Assembly (NCBI GenBank): GCA_964519015.1
Contig: CAZFHZ010000001.1
Span: 1 to 64,000, forward strand
DNA: 64,000 bases
Direction: 5' to 3'
Source of the DNA: CAZFHZ01 sp964519015
GTDB lineage: Bacteria; Blakebacterota; Blakebacteria; Blakebacterales; CAYUVJ01
Under the pieces are notes generated by a model. That model did no database searches and was not told the DNA's origin. It saw nothing but the letters and a program-made list of their open reading frames with translations. Shown one piece after another: positions 43,255 through 51,524 of this stretch (the stretch's first letter is position 1; each line of letters opens with the position of its first letter). A program made the position numbers and the translations under genes.

Positions 43255-43812
43255 ATGGAAGAGCGCAAGCGTGTCCAGCTCCCCCTGACGGCTGAGGCCG
43301 TCACCGACCTGAAGGCGGGTGACCGGGTGTTCCTCAGCGGTCCCATGCTCACGGGCCGGGACGCCGCCCACAAGCGACTGGTGGAACTGGTCGACAAAGG
43401 GGAGTCCCTGCCGGTCGAGTTGACCGGCCAGACCATCTATTTCGTCGGCCCCTCCCCGGCCAAACCCGACCAGGTGATCGGCTCCTGCGGCCCGACCACC
43501 TCCTACCGGATGGACCCTTACAGCCCGAAGCTGATCGCGCTGGGCCTGCGGGGGATGGTCGGCAAGGGGGAGCGAGGCCCCGAGGTGGTGGCGGCGATGA
43601 AGCAGTACGGGGCGGTCTACTTCGCGGCGGTGGGCGGGGCGGCCGCCCTCATCGCCCGCAGCGTGAAATCGACCGAGGTGGTCGCCTACGAGGATCTGGG
43701 GCCGGAGGCGATCCGGCTCATGGAGGTGGAGGACTTCCCGGTCATCGTGGCCCAGGACGCCCACGGTGGCAACCTCTACCGGGAAGGGGTGGAGCAGTAC
43801 GCAATCGGGTGA
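43255..43812 (+). CDS. Class I fumarate hydratase (or tartrate dehydratase), beta subunit
   Basis: The 185-residue subunit has LKAGDRVFLSGPMLTGRDAAHKRLVE, IYFVGPSPAKPDQVIGSCGPTTSYRMDPY, LGLRGMVGKGERGPEVVAAMKQYGAVYFAAVGGAAALIA and LMEVEDFPVIVAQDAHGGNLY. This matches the C-terminal half of one-chain FumA enzymes, here encoded separately as in archaea and many anaerobes. It starts 19 bp after the alpha gene, with GGAGGGAACGAAC before its ATG. It may connect with the upstream tricarboxylate operon through malate and oxaloacetate. Confidence 0.92.
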   Translation: MEERKRVQLPLTAEAVTDLKAGDRVFLSGPMLTGRDAAHKRLVELVDKGESLPVELTGQTIYFVGPSPAKPDQVIGSCGPTTSYRMDPYSPKLIALGLRGMVGKGERGPEVVAAMKQYGAVYFAAVGGAAALIARSVKSTEVVAYEDLGPEAIRLMEVEDFPVIVAQDAHGGNLYREGVEQYAIG

Positions 43813-43843
43813 GGGGACGCCCTCCAGACATAGGGGTATAGCC

Positions 43844-46009
43844 ATGCTGAAGCGACTGACCGTGGTGGGAGCCGCCCTGCTGGCGGTGGCCGCCGGAGCC
43901 CATTTCGCGCTCACCGACGAGGGGCAGTGGACCCCCGACCAGATCGACCGGCTCGATCTGCGCCGGGCGGGGCTGCGCATCCCCGTCAGCCAGGTCTTCA
44001 ATCCCGGCGGGGCCGGTATCCACGAGGCGGTGATCCTGCTCGGCGGAGGTACGGCCGAGTTCGTCAGCCCCGAGGGGCTCATCATGACGAACCACCACGT
44101 GGCCTTCGGGGCGGTCGCCCGTATCGCCACCGCCGAGGAGGACTACATCACCGACGGCTACCTGGCCCGCACCCCGGCCGAGGAGATCCGGGCCCAGGGC
44201 TATACGGCCAGCATCGTCCAGTTCTACGAGGACGTCACACCCAGGGTGCTCCAGGGGGTGGGACTTGAACTGACCTGGGAGGAGCGGCAGGAGGCCATCC
44301 GCCGGAACACCTCGGCGGTGCTCGAGGAAGCGCGACGGGCCCATCCCGACCTGCGGATGGAGGTCTCGACCCTCTCCTACGGGAACGCCTTCAAGCTGAT
44401 GGGCTTCTTGATCATCCCCGACATCCGGATCGTCTACGTCCCCCCATTCGCGATCGGCAACTTCGGGGCCGAGACCGACAACTGGATGTTCCCCCGCCAT
44501 ACCGGGGATTTCTCCTTCATGCGTGCCTACGTCGGCCCCGACGGCAAGCCCGCCCCCTACAGCGAGTCGAACGTCCCCTACCGGCCCCGGACCTGGCTCA
44601 AGACGGCCCGGACGGGACCTAAGGAGGGGGACTTCGCCTTCCTGCTGGGCTTCCCGGGCACTACCATGCGCTACCGGGACTCCTACTTCCTGGATTACGA
44701 GTACACCTCCCGCCTCCCCTACGAGATCATGATCCGCGGTGAGCGGATCGACGTCATGAACCGGGCGGCCGAAGGGGACCGTGCCCTCCAGATCCGCTTC
44801 GCCGAGACCGTCAAGGGCCTGGCCAACACCTACAAGAACTACCAGGGGAAGGTGGTCGGGATGGCGCGGGCCGACCTGCCGGCCCTCCGGCGGGCCGAGG
44901 AGGCGGAATGGACGCGCTGGTACCGCGGCCGGCCTGAACTGCAACGGCGTTACGACGGTGTGCTGGAGGAGCTGGAAGGGCTTTTCGCCGAGGCCCGCCG
45001 GGACGATCCGCTCGCCCGCACGATCGGTGAGCTGACCTGGTCCCCGGTGCAGCAGCTGGCCGTGGATGTCTACGAGTGCCTGGTGCAGGCCGCCCTCCCC
45101 GAGGCCGAGCGTGCCCCAGCCTGGCGCGGGGCCGGCCTGGAGCGCCAGAAGAACCGGCTGCTGGCGGGACCGAGGGAGGTCTATCTCCCGGTGGACCGTG
45201 AACTCTACCGCCGGGCGGCCATTCGCGCGCTGGGTCTGCCGCCGGGGGAACGTCCGGCGACCTTCGCGGCGATCGTCGAGGGCCAGGAACTGCGGGGTTA
45301 CGCCCCGGTCCTGGAGGCGGCGATCGAAGAAGCCTACGCCTCCTCCCCGCTGCTGCAGGCCACCGGCCGCGAGGAACTGCTCGGGCTCAGCCCCGAGGAG
45401 GGGGTCCGCCGCGGCGGGCTCTTCCTCCGGGTGGCGGCCGAGATCCACGAGAGCTCCCAACGGCTCGGGGAGCGGCAGCGCGCCCGCTCGGCCGAGCAGA
45501 CCCGGCTCTGGCAGCGCTACGCGGAAGGGATCATGGCCTTCCGGGAGAGCCGTGGAAAGACCCTCTACCCCGACGCCAACCGCTCTCTGCGTTTCTCCTA
45601 CGGGACCGTGCTGGGTTACGATCCGAAGGATGCCGTCCATATCAGGCCCTTCACCCACCTGACGGGAGTGATCGAGAAGGAGACCGGAGAAGGTGAGTTC
45701 ATCGTGCCCGCCGCGCTCGAGGAGGCTTGGCGGCAGAAGCGGTTCGGCCCCTGGAAGGACGACTCCGGGGATGTCCCGGTGGACTTTCTGACCACCTGCG
45801 ACACCACCGGCGGCAACTCGGGCAGCCCGGTGATGAACGCCCGCGGTGAACTGATCGGGATCAACTTCGACCGGGTCTGGGAGGCCACGGTCAACGACTA
45901 CAACTTCGACCCCGACTTCGGTCGCAACATCAGTGTCGACATGCGCTACATCCTGCTGGTCTGCGCCACCTTCGGCGCCGACCGGGTGGTGAAGGAACTG
46001 GGCTGGTAA
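43844..46009 (+). CDS. S46-family dipeptidyl-peptidase, DPP11-like (Asp/Glu-preferring)
   Basis: The 721-residue protein has a short signal peptide (LTVVGAALLAVAAGAHF) and family S46 features: LIMTNHHVAFGAV (His84/85), NWMFPRHTGDFSFMRAYVG with the Asp region, a long helical insert, and DTTGGNSGSPVMN with the catalytic Ser at about 659. In this family, residue +18 from that Ser sets specificity: Gly in DPP7, Arg in the acidic-residue-specific DPP11. Here the sequence reads GINFDRVWE, placing Arg at +18, so Asp/Glu at P1 is predicted. It works in the periplasm on peptides. It lies 31 bp after the fumarase genes. Confidence 0.92.
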   Translation: MLKRLTVVGAALLAVAAGAHFALTDEGQWTPDQIDRLDLRRAGLRIPVSQVFNPGGAGIHEAVILLGGGTAEFVSPEGLIMTNHHVAFGAVARIATAEEDYITDGYLARTPAEEIRAQGYTASIVQFYEDVTPRVLQGVGLELTWEERQEAIRRNTSAVLEEARRAHPDLRMEVSTLSYGNAFKLMGFLIIPDIRIVYVPPFAIGNFGAETDNWMFPRHTGDFSFMRAYVGPDGKPAPYSESNVPYRPRTWLKTARTGPKEGDFAFLLGFPGTTMRYRDSYFLDYEYTSRLPYEIMIRGERIDVMNRAAEGDRALQIRFAETVKGLANTYKNYQGKVVGMARADLPALRRAEEAEWTRWYRGRPELQRRYDGVLEELEGLFAEARRDDPLARTIGELTWSPVQQLAVDVYECLVQAALPEAERAPAWRGAGLERQKNRLLAGPREVYLPVDRELYRRAAIRALGLPPGERPATFAAIVEGQELRGYAPVLEAAIEEAYASSPLLQATGREELLGLSPEEGVRRGGLFLRVAAEIHESSQRLGERQRARSAEQTRLWQRYAEGIMAFRESRGKTLYPDANRSLRFSYGTVLGYDPKDAVHIRPFTHLTGVIEKETGEGEFIVPAALEEAWRQKRFGPWKDDSGDVPVDFLTTCDTTGGNSGSPVMNARGELIGINFDRVWEATVNDYNFDPDFGRNISVDMRYILLVCATFGADRVVKELGW

Positions 46010-46020
46010 GGAGCGCCCGC

Positions 46021-47403
46021 GTGCTGGAACGGCTCTTCGCACTGGAGCGTCACGGGACCACGGTCTCCACCGAGGTGCGGGCCGGGATCGTGACCTTCAT
46101 GACGATGAGCTACATCCTCTTCGTGCAGCGCGGGCTGCTCGGTTCCCCTCCCCCGGCCGGGGCGGGGATGGATCCGGGGGCGGTGGTGGTGGCCGCCTGC
46201 CTGGCCTCCGCAGCCGCCTGCCTGGTGATGGGTCTGGGGGCCAACTACCCGGTGGCACTGGCGCCGGGTATGGGAGAGAACTTCTTCTTCGTCACCGTGG
46301 CCGGCTTGAGTATCGGCGGGACCGTGCTGGGCTGGCGGGTGGCCATGACCGCCACCTTCCTGGCCGGCGCCCTCTTCCTGGTTCTCTCCCTCTTCCGGGT
46401 CCGCGAACGGGTCTTCCAGGCGGTCCCGGAAGGACTCAAGTACGCCATCGCGGTGGGCATCGGGGTGCTGATCGCCTTCTTCGGCCTGCAGAAGGCAGGG
46501 ATCGTGGTGGGGGAACCCTTCGCCCAGGTCTCGATCGGGCGGTTCGACCGTCCCGAGACCCAGCTAGCCCTCTTCGGCCTGCTGGTCACCACCATCCTCT
46601 GGGTGCGCCGGGTGCGGGGGGCCTTCCTGCTCGGGATCGTGGTCACCACCCTGGTCGGTTGGGCCTTCGGGCTGGTCCGCTACCACGGGCTCTTCTCCCT
46701 CCCCCCCTCCCCGGCCCCGGTGGCCCTCCACTTCGATTTCGCCCGGACACTGACAGTGGGGATGGTCCCGATTCTGATCGTCTTCCTCTTCCTCGACCTC
46801 TTCGACACGATCGGCACGCTCATCGCCGTCGGGGAGCAGGCCGGCCTGATGAAGGAGGGGCGGCTGGAGAACGCCGGGCGGGCGTTGCTGGCGGATGCGG
46901 TCGGCACCGTGGTGGGAGCCTCCCTCGGCTCCTCGACCGTGACCAGCTACGTGGAGAGCACGGCCGGGGTGGCCGAGGGGGGTCGCACCGGCCTGACGGC
47001 GGTGGTGGTCGGCCTCTGCTTCCTGCTCGCCCTCTTCTGCTATCCGCTGGTGGAGATGGTCGGCGGAGGGGTGACCGTGACCCAGGTGCTGGCGGTCGGT
47101 CCCAACCGCCTCGAGGTCCCCTTCCTGCTCATCCCGACGGTGGCCCCGGTCCTGATCCTGGTGGGCTGCCTGATGATGCGGGGGGTGACCCGGATCGACT
47201 GGCACGACCCCACCGAAGCGCTGCCGGCCTTCCTGGTCATCCTCGGGATCCCGCTCGCCTTCAATATCGCCACCGGGATCGCCCTCGGATTCATCGCCTG
47301 GGCGGTCACCAAGACCGCTGCCGGGCGGGCCCGGGAGGTCTCCCCCCTGCTCTATGCGCTGGCCCTGCTCTTCCTCGCCTTCTTCCTCTTCGTGCGCCCC
47401 TGA
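46021..47403 (+). CDS. Purine permease of the AzgA-like NCS2 family
   Basis: The 460-residue membrane protein has about 13-14 spans and the AzgA pattern: VRAGIVTFMTMSYILFV, GLGANYPVALAPGMGENFFFV, FQAVPEGLKYAIAVGIGVLIAFFGLQKAGIVV, FLFLDLFDTIGTLIAVGEQAGLM and GASLGSSTVTSYVESTAGVAEGGRTGLTAVVVG. This family imports hypoxanthine, guanine or adenine with H+. It starts with GTG behind AAGGAG, 11 bp after the peptidase gene, so co-transcription is likely. Confidence 0.92.
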   Translation: MLERLFALERHGTTVSTEVRAGIVTFMTMSYILFVQRGLLGSPPPAGAGMDPGAVVVAACLASAAACLVMGLGANYPVALAPGMGENFFFVTVAGLSIGGTVLGWRVAMTATFLAGALFLVLSLFRVRERVFQAVPEGLKYAIAVGIGVLIAFFGLQKAGIVVGEPFAQVSIGRFDRPETQLALFGLLVTTILWVRRVRGAFLLGIVVTTLVGWAFGLVRYHGLFSLPPSPAPVALHFDFARTLTVGMVPILIVFLFLDLFDTIGTLIAVGEQAGLMKEGRLENAGRALLADAVGTVVGASLGSSTVTSYVESTAGVAEGGRTGLTAVVVGLCFLLALFCYPLVEMVGGGVTVTQVLAVGPNRLEVPFLLIPTVAPVLILVGCLMMRGVTRIDWHDPTEALPAFLVILGIPLAFNIATGIALGFIAWAVTKTAAGRAREVSPLLYALALLFLAFFLFVRP

Positions 47404-47473
47404 AGGCCCTCTTCTATAATGGCCCCGGACCCTCCGGGGTGAGGACGCCCCACCCGGCCAGGAAGGTGTCCCG

Positions 47474-48805
47474 ATGAAGGTGGTCATCGTCGGCGGTGGA
47501 GCAGTCGCCTACCAGATCGCGCGCGAGCTGGATGAACGGCTCGACATCGTGGTCATCGAGGAGGATCCGGAGGCGGCCACCCGCTTCGACCGGCTCGACG
47601 TACAGGTCGTCCGGGGCACCCCCACCGATCCGGTCCTGTTGCGCGGGCTCGCTCTCGGGGAGAACGACCATCTCATAGCCTGCAGCGAATCGGACGAGTA
47701 CAACTTGGTCGTCTCACTGGCCGCCAAGGCCCACTGCGGCGTCAAGACCGCCTGTTTCATCACGCGGGATGATTTCTACCGCTCCCTGGTGCATCCGGAG
47801 AGCGGGCAACCGGTCCTGGCCATCGACCGGTTGATCAGCCCGCCCAGTCTGCTGGCCGAGGAGATCGCCCGGATCGTGCTGGTCCCCCGGGCGATCGACG
47901 TCAACACCTTCCTGGGCGGGCGTATCTGGCTGCAGGAGTACCGGGTCCCCCCCCGCACCCCGCTGGTAGGTCCTCCCCTCCATCGGCTCGGGCTCCCCCC
48001 CGAGGTCCTGGCGGTCGCCGTAGCCCGCGAGGAGGGCCTGCTGATCCCGGATGGAGGGACGGTGCTGCGCCCGGGCGACAAGGTGGTCTTCATGGGCACC
48101 CAGCGGGCGCTGCGCACCCTCGAGCGCCGCTTCTTCCACGAAGTGGTGGAACGGGTCGGCTTCGTGACCATCATCGGCGGCGGGGAGGTCGGACTGGCCC
48201 TGGCCCGCCGGCTCGAGGAAGAGGGGGACCTCGAGCTCAAGCTGATCGAGCGCTCCGCCGAGCGGTGCGAATATCTCGCCACGGTGCTCGACCGCTGCCT
48301 GGTGTTGAACGGGGACGGGACCGACCTGGAACTGCTCGACCTGGAGCAGGTCTTCCGGGCCGATGTGCTGGTCTCGGTCACCAGCGACGACGAGAAGAAC
48401 CTGCTCTGCTCCCTGATCGCCCGGGAGATGGAGATCCCCAAGATCATCACCCGGGTGGACAACCCGGCCAACCTCCACCTCTTCGAGAGCGTGCGGGTCG
48501 ACGTGCCGCTCAACCTCCGGGCCACCGCCATCAAGTCGGTGCTCGATTCCCTCCAGAGCACGCGCCTGCCGCTGCTGGCGTCCGTGGAGCGGGGAAAGGG
48601 GAGCGTGCTGGAGATCACGGTGGGTCCCGGCTTCCCCCCCACTCCGGTCCGGAGCATCCCCGACATCGACGATATGATCATCGGGGCGGTGGTACGCGAC
48701 TTCGCCACAGTGGTGCCCCGCGGGGACGAGCTCATCCGCCCCGGGGACCGACTGCTCATCTTCACCCTGCAGGAATCGGCGGCTTCGATCCCCGGACGGT
48801 TCTAG
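47474..48805 (+). CDS. trkA: Trk potassium uptake regulator TrkA
   Basis: The 443-residue cytoplasmic protein has two RCK units. Each has an NAD-binding Rossmann part (KVVIVGGGAVAYQIARELDE near residue 1; VTIIGGGEVGLALARRLEEEGD near residue 230) followed by a TrkA-C lobe. It gates the TrkH channel encoded 34 bp downstream in response to nucleotides. Before the gene are a TATAAT hexamer (47415-47420) and the hairpin CCCCGGA-CCC-TCCGGGG (47423-47439), but no convincing -35 box, so an own promoter is uncertain. Confidence 0.95.
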   Translation: MKVVIVGGGAVAYQIARELDERLDIVVIEEDPEAATRFDRLDVQVVRGTPTDPVLLRGLALGENDHLIACSESDEYNLVVSLAAKAHCGVKTACFITRDDFYRSLVHPESGQPVLAIDRLISPPSLLAEEIARIVLVPRAIDVNTFLGGRIWLQEYRVPPRTPLVGPPLHRLGLPPEVLAVAVAREEGLLIPDGGTVLRPGDKVVFMGTQRALRTLERRFFHEVVERVGFVTIIGGGEVGLALARRLEEEGDLELKLIERSAERCEYLATVLDRCLVLNGDGTDLELLDLEQVFRADVLVSVTSDDEKNLLCSLIAREMEIPKIITRVDNPANLHLFESVRVDVPLNLRATAIKSVLDSLQSTRLPLLASVERGKGSVLEITVGPGFPPTPVRSIPDIDDMIIGAVVRDFATVVPRGDELIRPGDRLLIFTLQESAASIPGRF

Positions 48806-48839
48806 CGAAATGATGCGAATTCCGGACTCGGGACGCTAG

Positions 48840-50408
48840 ATGCGCCTCTCCGTCGTCTTCCAGACCGTCGGTCAGGTCCTCCGCTACTTCGCCCTGATCA
48901 TGCTCCTCCCCCTGCTGGTGGATTGGCTCTACGGGGGATGGTTCGAGTCGCTCGGGTTCCTGATCGCCGGGATCTCGGCCGCCCTGGCCGGTGAACTGCT
49001 GCGGCGTATCCGGATACGGAAGGGAGAACTGGCCCGGGTGGAGGGACTGGCCGTGGTCGCCCTGGTCTGGCTGGTGGTGGCGATCTTCGGGGCCATCCCC
49101 TACCTCTGGGCCCGACTGGGACCGGTAGACGCCCTGTTCGAGTCGATGAGCGGCTTCACCACCACCGGGGCAACGGTCTTCACCGACTTCAGCCGCTACT
49201 CGCGGGGGCTCTTCTTCTGGCGGGGACTGACCCAGTGGCTGGGGGGTATGGGGGTGCTCGCGCTCTTCATCGCGGTCCTCCCCGCCCTGGCCGTGGCCGG
49301 GCGCCAACTATTCTTCGCCGAGGCCCCCGGACCCTCCGAGGAGCGGCTCACCCCCCGGATCCGCAACACCGCCATCGCCCTCTGGAGCCTCTACGCCGGG
49401 CTCTCCGCCCTCGAGGTCCTGGCCCTGCGGCTGACCGGGCTGCCCCTCTACGACGCGGTCTGCAACACCTTCACGACCATGGCCGCCGGAGGGTTCTCCC
49501 CCAACCCCTACAGTATCGGCGGCTACGCCAACCCGGCCGCCGAGTGGGTGATCATCCTCTTCATGTTCCTGGCCGGGGCCAACTACTCTTTGCAGTTCCA
49601 GGCGGTGCGCGGTCGCCCCGGGGCCCTGCTGAAGGACGAGGAGTTTCGCGTCTACACCGGCCTGGTGGTGACGGCCGCCCTGGTGCTCTTCCTGGTCCTG
49701 CTGCGGTTCGCCGCCCGGCTCCCCTCCGACTATCTGGCCTCGGAGAGCGGTGCAGGGGCACTCACCGGCGCCTCCCCCCCCGATGTGGTGCGGCACGCCC
49801 TCTTCCAGGTCCTGACCATCATCACCACCACCGGGTTCGCCACCGACGACTTCAACCTCTGGAGCGAACCGGCCCGTCTGATCCTGCTGGTGCTGATGTT
49901 CATCGGCGGTTGTGCCGGATCGGCGGCCGGGGGACCGAAGGTGGTGCGGCACCTGCTCACCGGCAAGCACGCCCTGCGCGAACTGCTGCGAGCCCTCCAT
50001 CCCCGGGTGGTGCGGCCGATCCGGCTCGGCCCACGGGTGGTCCCCCCCGAGGTGATCCACTCCATCACCGCCTTCATGCTCCTCTACATGATCATCTTCA
50101 CGTTGAGCACCCTGGTGGTGGTCGTGCTGGGCGCGGACATCCTGACCGGGCTGACGGCGAGTATCGCCACCCTCGGCAACATCGGGCCCGGCTTCGGAGG
50201 GGTCGGACCGATGGCCAGTTACGCCTGGCTCCACCCCATCTCGAAAGTGGTGCTGACCATCAACATGTGGGTGGGCCGGCTGGAGGTCATGACCGTGCTG
50301 GTGCTGCTCCAGCCCGAGGTGTGGCGTTCGATGCAGTGGAGCGATCCGCGTCACCGTCGCCGGGAGGTGCCCGCCGGCACCCTCCCGGAGCGAGCGGTCG
50401 AGTCATGA
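48840..50408 (+). CDS. trkH: Trk potassium uptake channel subunit TrkH
   Basis: The 522-residue membrane protein contains the four pore-loop repeats of TrkH/KtrB channels: FESMSGFTTTGATVF, CNTFTTMAAGGFSPNPYSIGGY, QVLTIITTTGFATDDF and SIATLGNIGPGFGGVGP. It also shows FWRGLTQWLGGMGVLALFIAVLP and FIGGCAGSAAGGPKVVRHLL. It conducts K+ under TrkA control. It overlaps the opposing HD-GYP gene by 6 bp at the 3' ends, leaving no room for a separate terminator. Confidence 0.96.
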   Translation: MRLSVVFQTVGQVLRYFALIMLLPLLVDWLYGGWFESLGFLIAGISAALAGELLRRIRIRKGELARVEGLAVVALVWLVVAIFGAIPYLWARLGPVDALFESMSGFTTTGATVFTDFSRYSRGLFFWRGLTQWLGGMGVLALFIAVLPALAVAGRQLFFAEAPGPSEERLTPRIRNTAIALWSLYAGLSALEVLALRLTGLPLYDAVCNTFTTMAAGGFSPNPYSIGGYANPAAEWVIILFMFLAGANYSLQFQAVRGRPGALLKDEEFRVYTGLVVTAALVLFLVLLRFAARLPSDYLASESGAGALTGASPPDVVRHALFQVLTIITTTGFATDDFNLWSEPARLILLVLMFIGGCAGSAAGGPKVVRHLLTGKHALRELLRALHPRVVRPIRLGPRVVPPEVIHSITAFMLLYMIIFTLSTLVVVVLGADILTGLTASIATLGNIGPGFGGVGPMASYAWLHPISKVVLTINMWVGRLEVMTVLVLLQPEVWRSMQWSDPRHRRREVPAGTLPERAVES

Positions 50409-51524
50409 CCGGGGGGTGGTCCTCCTCCGGGCTCGTTCCTCCCACGGGCGGATCATCGAGACGAAGAGGTCCACCAGTTCGGGATCGAAGTTGCTCCCCT
50501 TCCCTTTGAGCAGGATGTCGATGATGACGTCGGGCGGGAGCGGGTCCTGGAAGGGACGTTTGGTCCGCATCGCATCGTAGGCATCGCACAGATGCACGAG
50601 CTGGCTGACCCGGTGGGGGGGACGCTTGAACTTCAGGTCGGGATAGCCACCCCCGTCCCAGCGCAGGTGGTGTTCGTAGGCGGCCACCGCGGCGACTTCC
50701 AATCCCTGCCCGGAGTCGAGCAGGATGCGGGCGCCTTCGGCCGGGTGCCGTATGATCTCCTGCCACTCCCGGTCGTCCAGTTTCCCCGGCTTGTTGAGGA
50801 TATCCTGGGACACCACCACCTTGCCCACATCGTGGAGCAGGGCGGCCTCACCCACCACGCGTACCTCGGGACCGGAGAGGTGCATGAACTCCCCCAGGGC
50901 GATGGCCAGTACCGAGGTGTTCATGGAGTGGACGGTGGTGTACTGATCGGTCTGCTTGAGGGGGACCAGGGGGAGGAAGAGCTTACTCTCCCGGCGCATG
51001 GCCGAGGTGAGCGTATCCACTACCGAGCGGGCCACCTCGACCGTGATCCGCCCGCGCCGCTTGGCTTCTTCGTGGAACTCCTCGACTTTGCCGAGTTCAC
51101 GCCCGGCCTCGAAGGAGGTCTCATTCTGGTCGGTGCCGAGCAGCCCGAACTGGATGTGCCGGAAGCGCATGGGGTCGAGCGGATCCACCGTACGACCGGC
51201 GGTGGTCCGGACCGCCACAATCTCGAGGAAATCATCGAACTCACGGCGGGACAGTCCCACGGTGAACTCCATGCGCTCGACTCCGGCCTGGATGAAGCGG
51301 CGGGCCGGCGCCCATCCTTTCATCTCACGCAGGGGGGCATCACCGTAGACCACCTCGCCCTCCAGGAAGCTGAACCGGACGTGCCGGTCCACCTCCAACA
51401 GGGCGGAGAGCAGTTGGAAAGCCTCACCGAGCGGCCGCTCACGGGCCGGGTGTCCGGAAGCATAGAGTCCCATCGCCGAGAAGGCCTGACCGAGGGCGGT
51501 GAGAAGCCGGACCGGGGAACTCAC
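50403..51524 (-). CDS. HD-GYP domain protein with N-terminal module shared with the HEAT protein
   Basis: The 373-residue protein has an N-terminal module of about 110 residues (LYASGHPARERPL, VRFSFLEGEVVYGDAPLREM) and then an HD-GYP domain: HSMNTSVLAIALGEFM, AALLHDVGKVVVSQDILNKPGKL, IIRHPAEGARIL, AAYEHHLRWDGGGYPDLKFKRPPHRVSQLVHLCDAYDAM. HD-GYP enzymes hydrolyse cyclic di-GMP. Its HD, HH and GGGYP motifs look intact, suggesting activity. No sensor domain of known type is present; the N-terminal module may sense or dock. It overlaps the upstream HEAT-repeat gene by 4 bp. Confidence 0.85.
   Translation of the reverse strand: MSSPVRLLTALGQAFSAMGLYASGHPARERPLGEAFQLLSALLEVDRHVRFSFLEGEVVYGDAPLREMKGWAPARRFIQAGVERMEFTVGLSRREFDDFLEIVAVRTTAGRTVDPLDPMRFRHIQFGLLGTDQNETSFEAGRELGKVEEFHEEAKRRGRITVEVARSVVDTLTSAMRRESKLFLPLVPLKQTDQYTTVHSMNTSVLAIALGEFMHLSGPEVRVVGEAALLHDVGKVVVSQDILNKPGKLDDREWQEIIRHPAEGARILLDSGQGLEVAAVAAYEHHLRWDGGGYPDLKFKRPPHRVSQLVHLCDAYDAMRTKRPFQDPLPPDVIIDILLKGKGSNFDPELVDLFVSMIRPWEERARRRTTPRS

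Noticed and set aside
43742..46042. 766-codon minus-strand frame opposite the S46 peptidase
   Set aside because: It is antisense to a full-length peptidase with catalytic motifs and has low-complexity residues without any recognisable motif.
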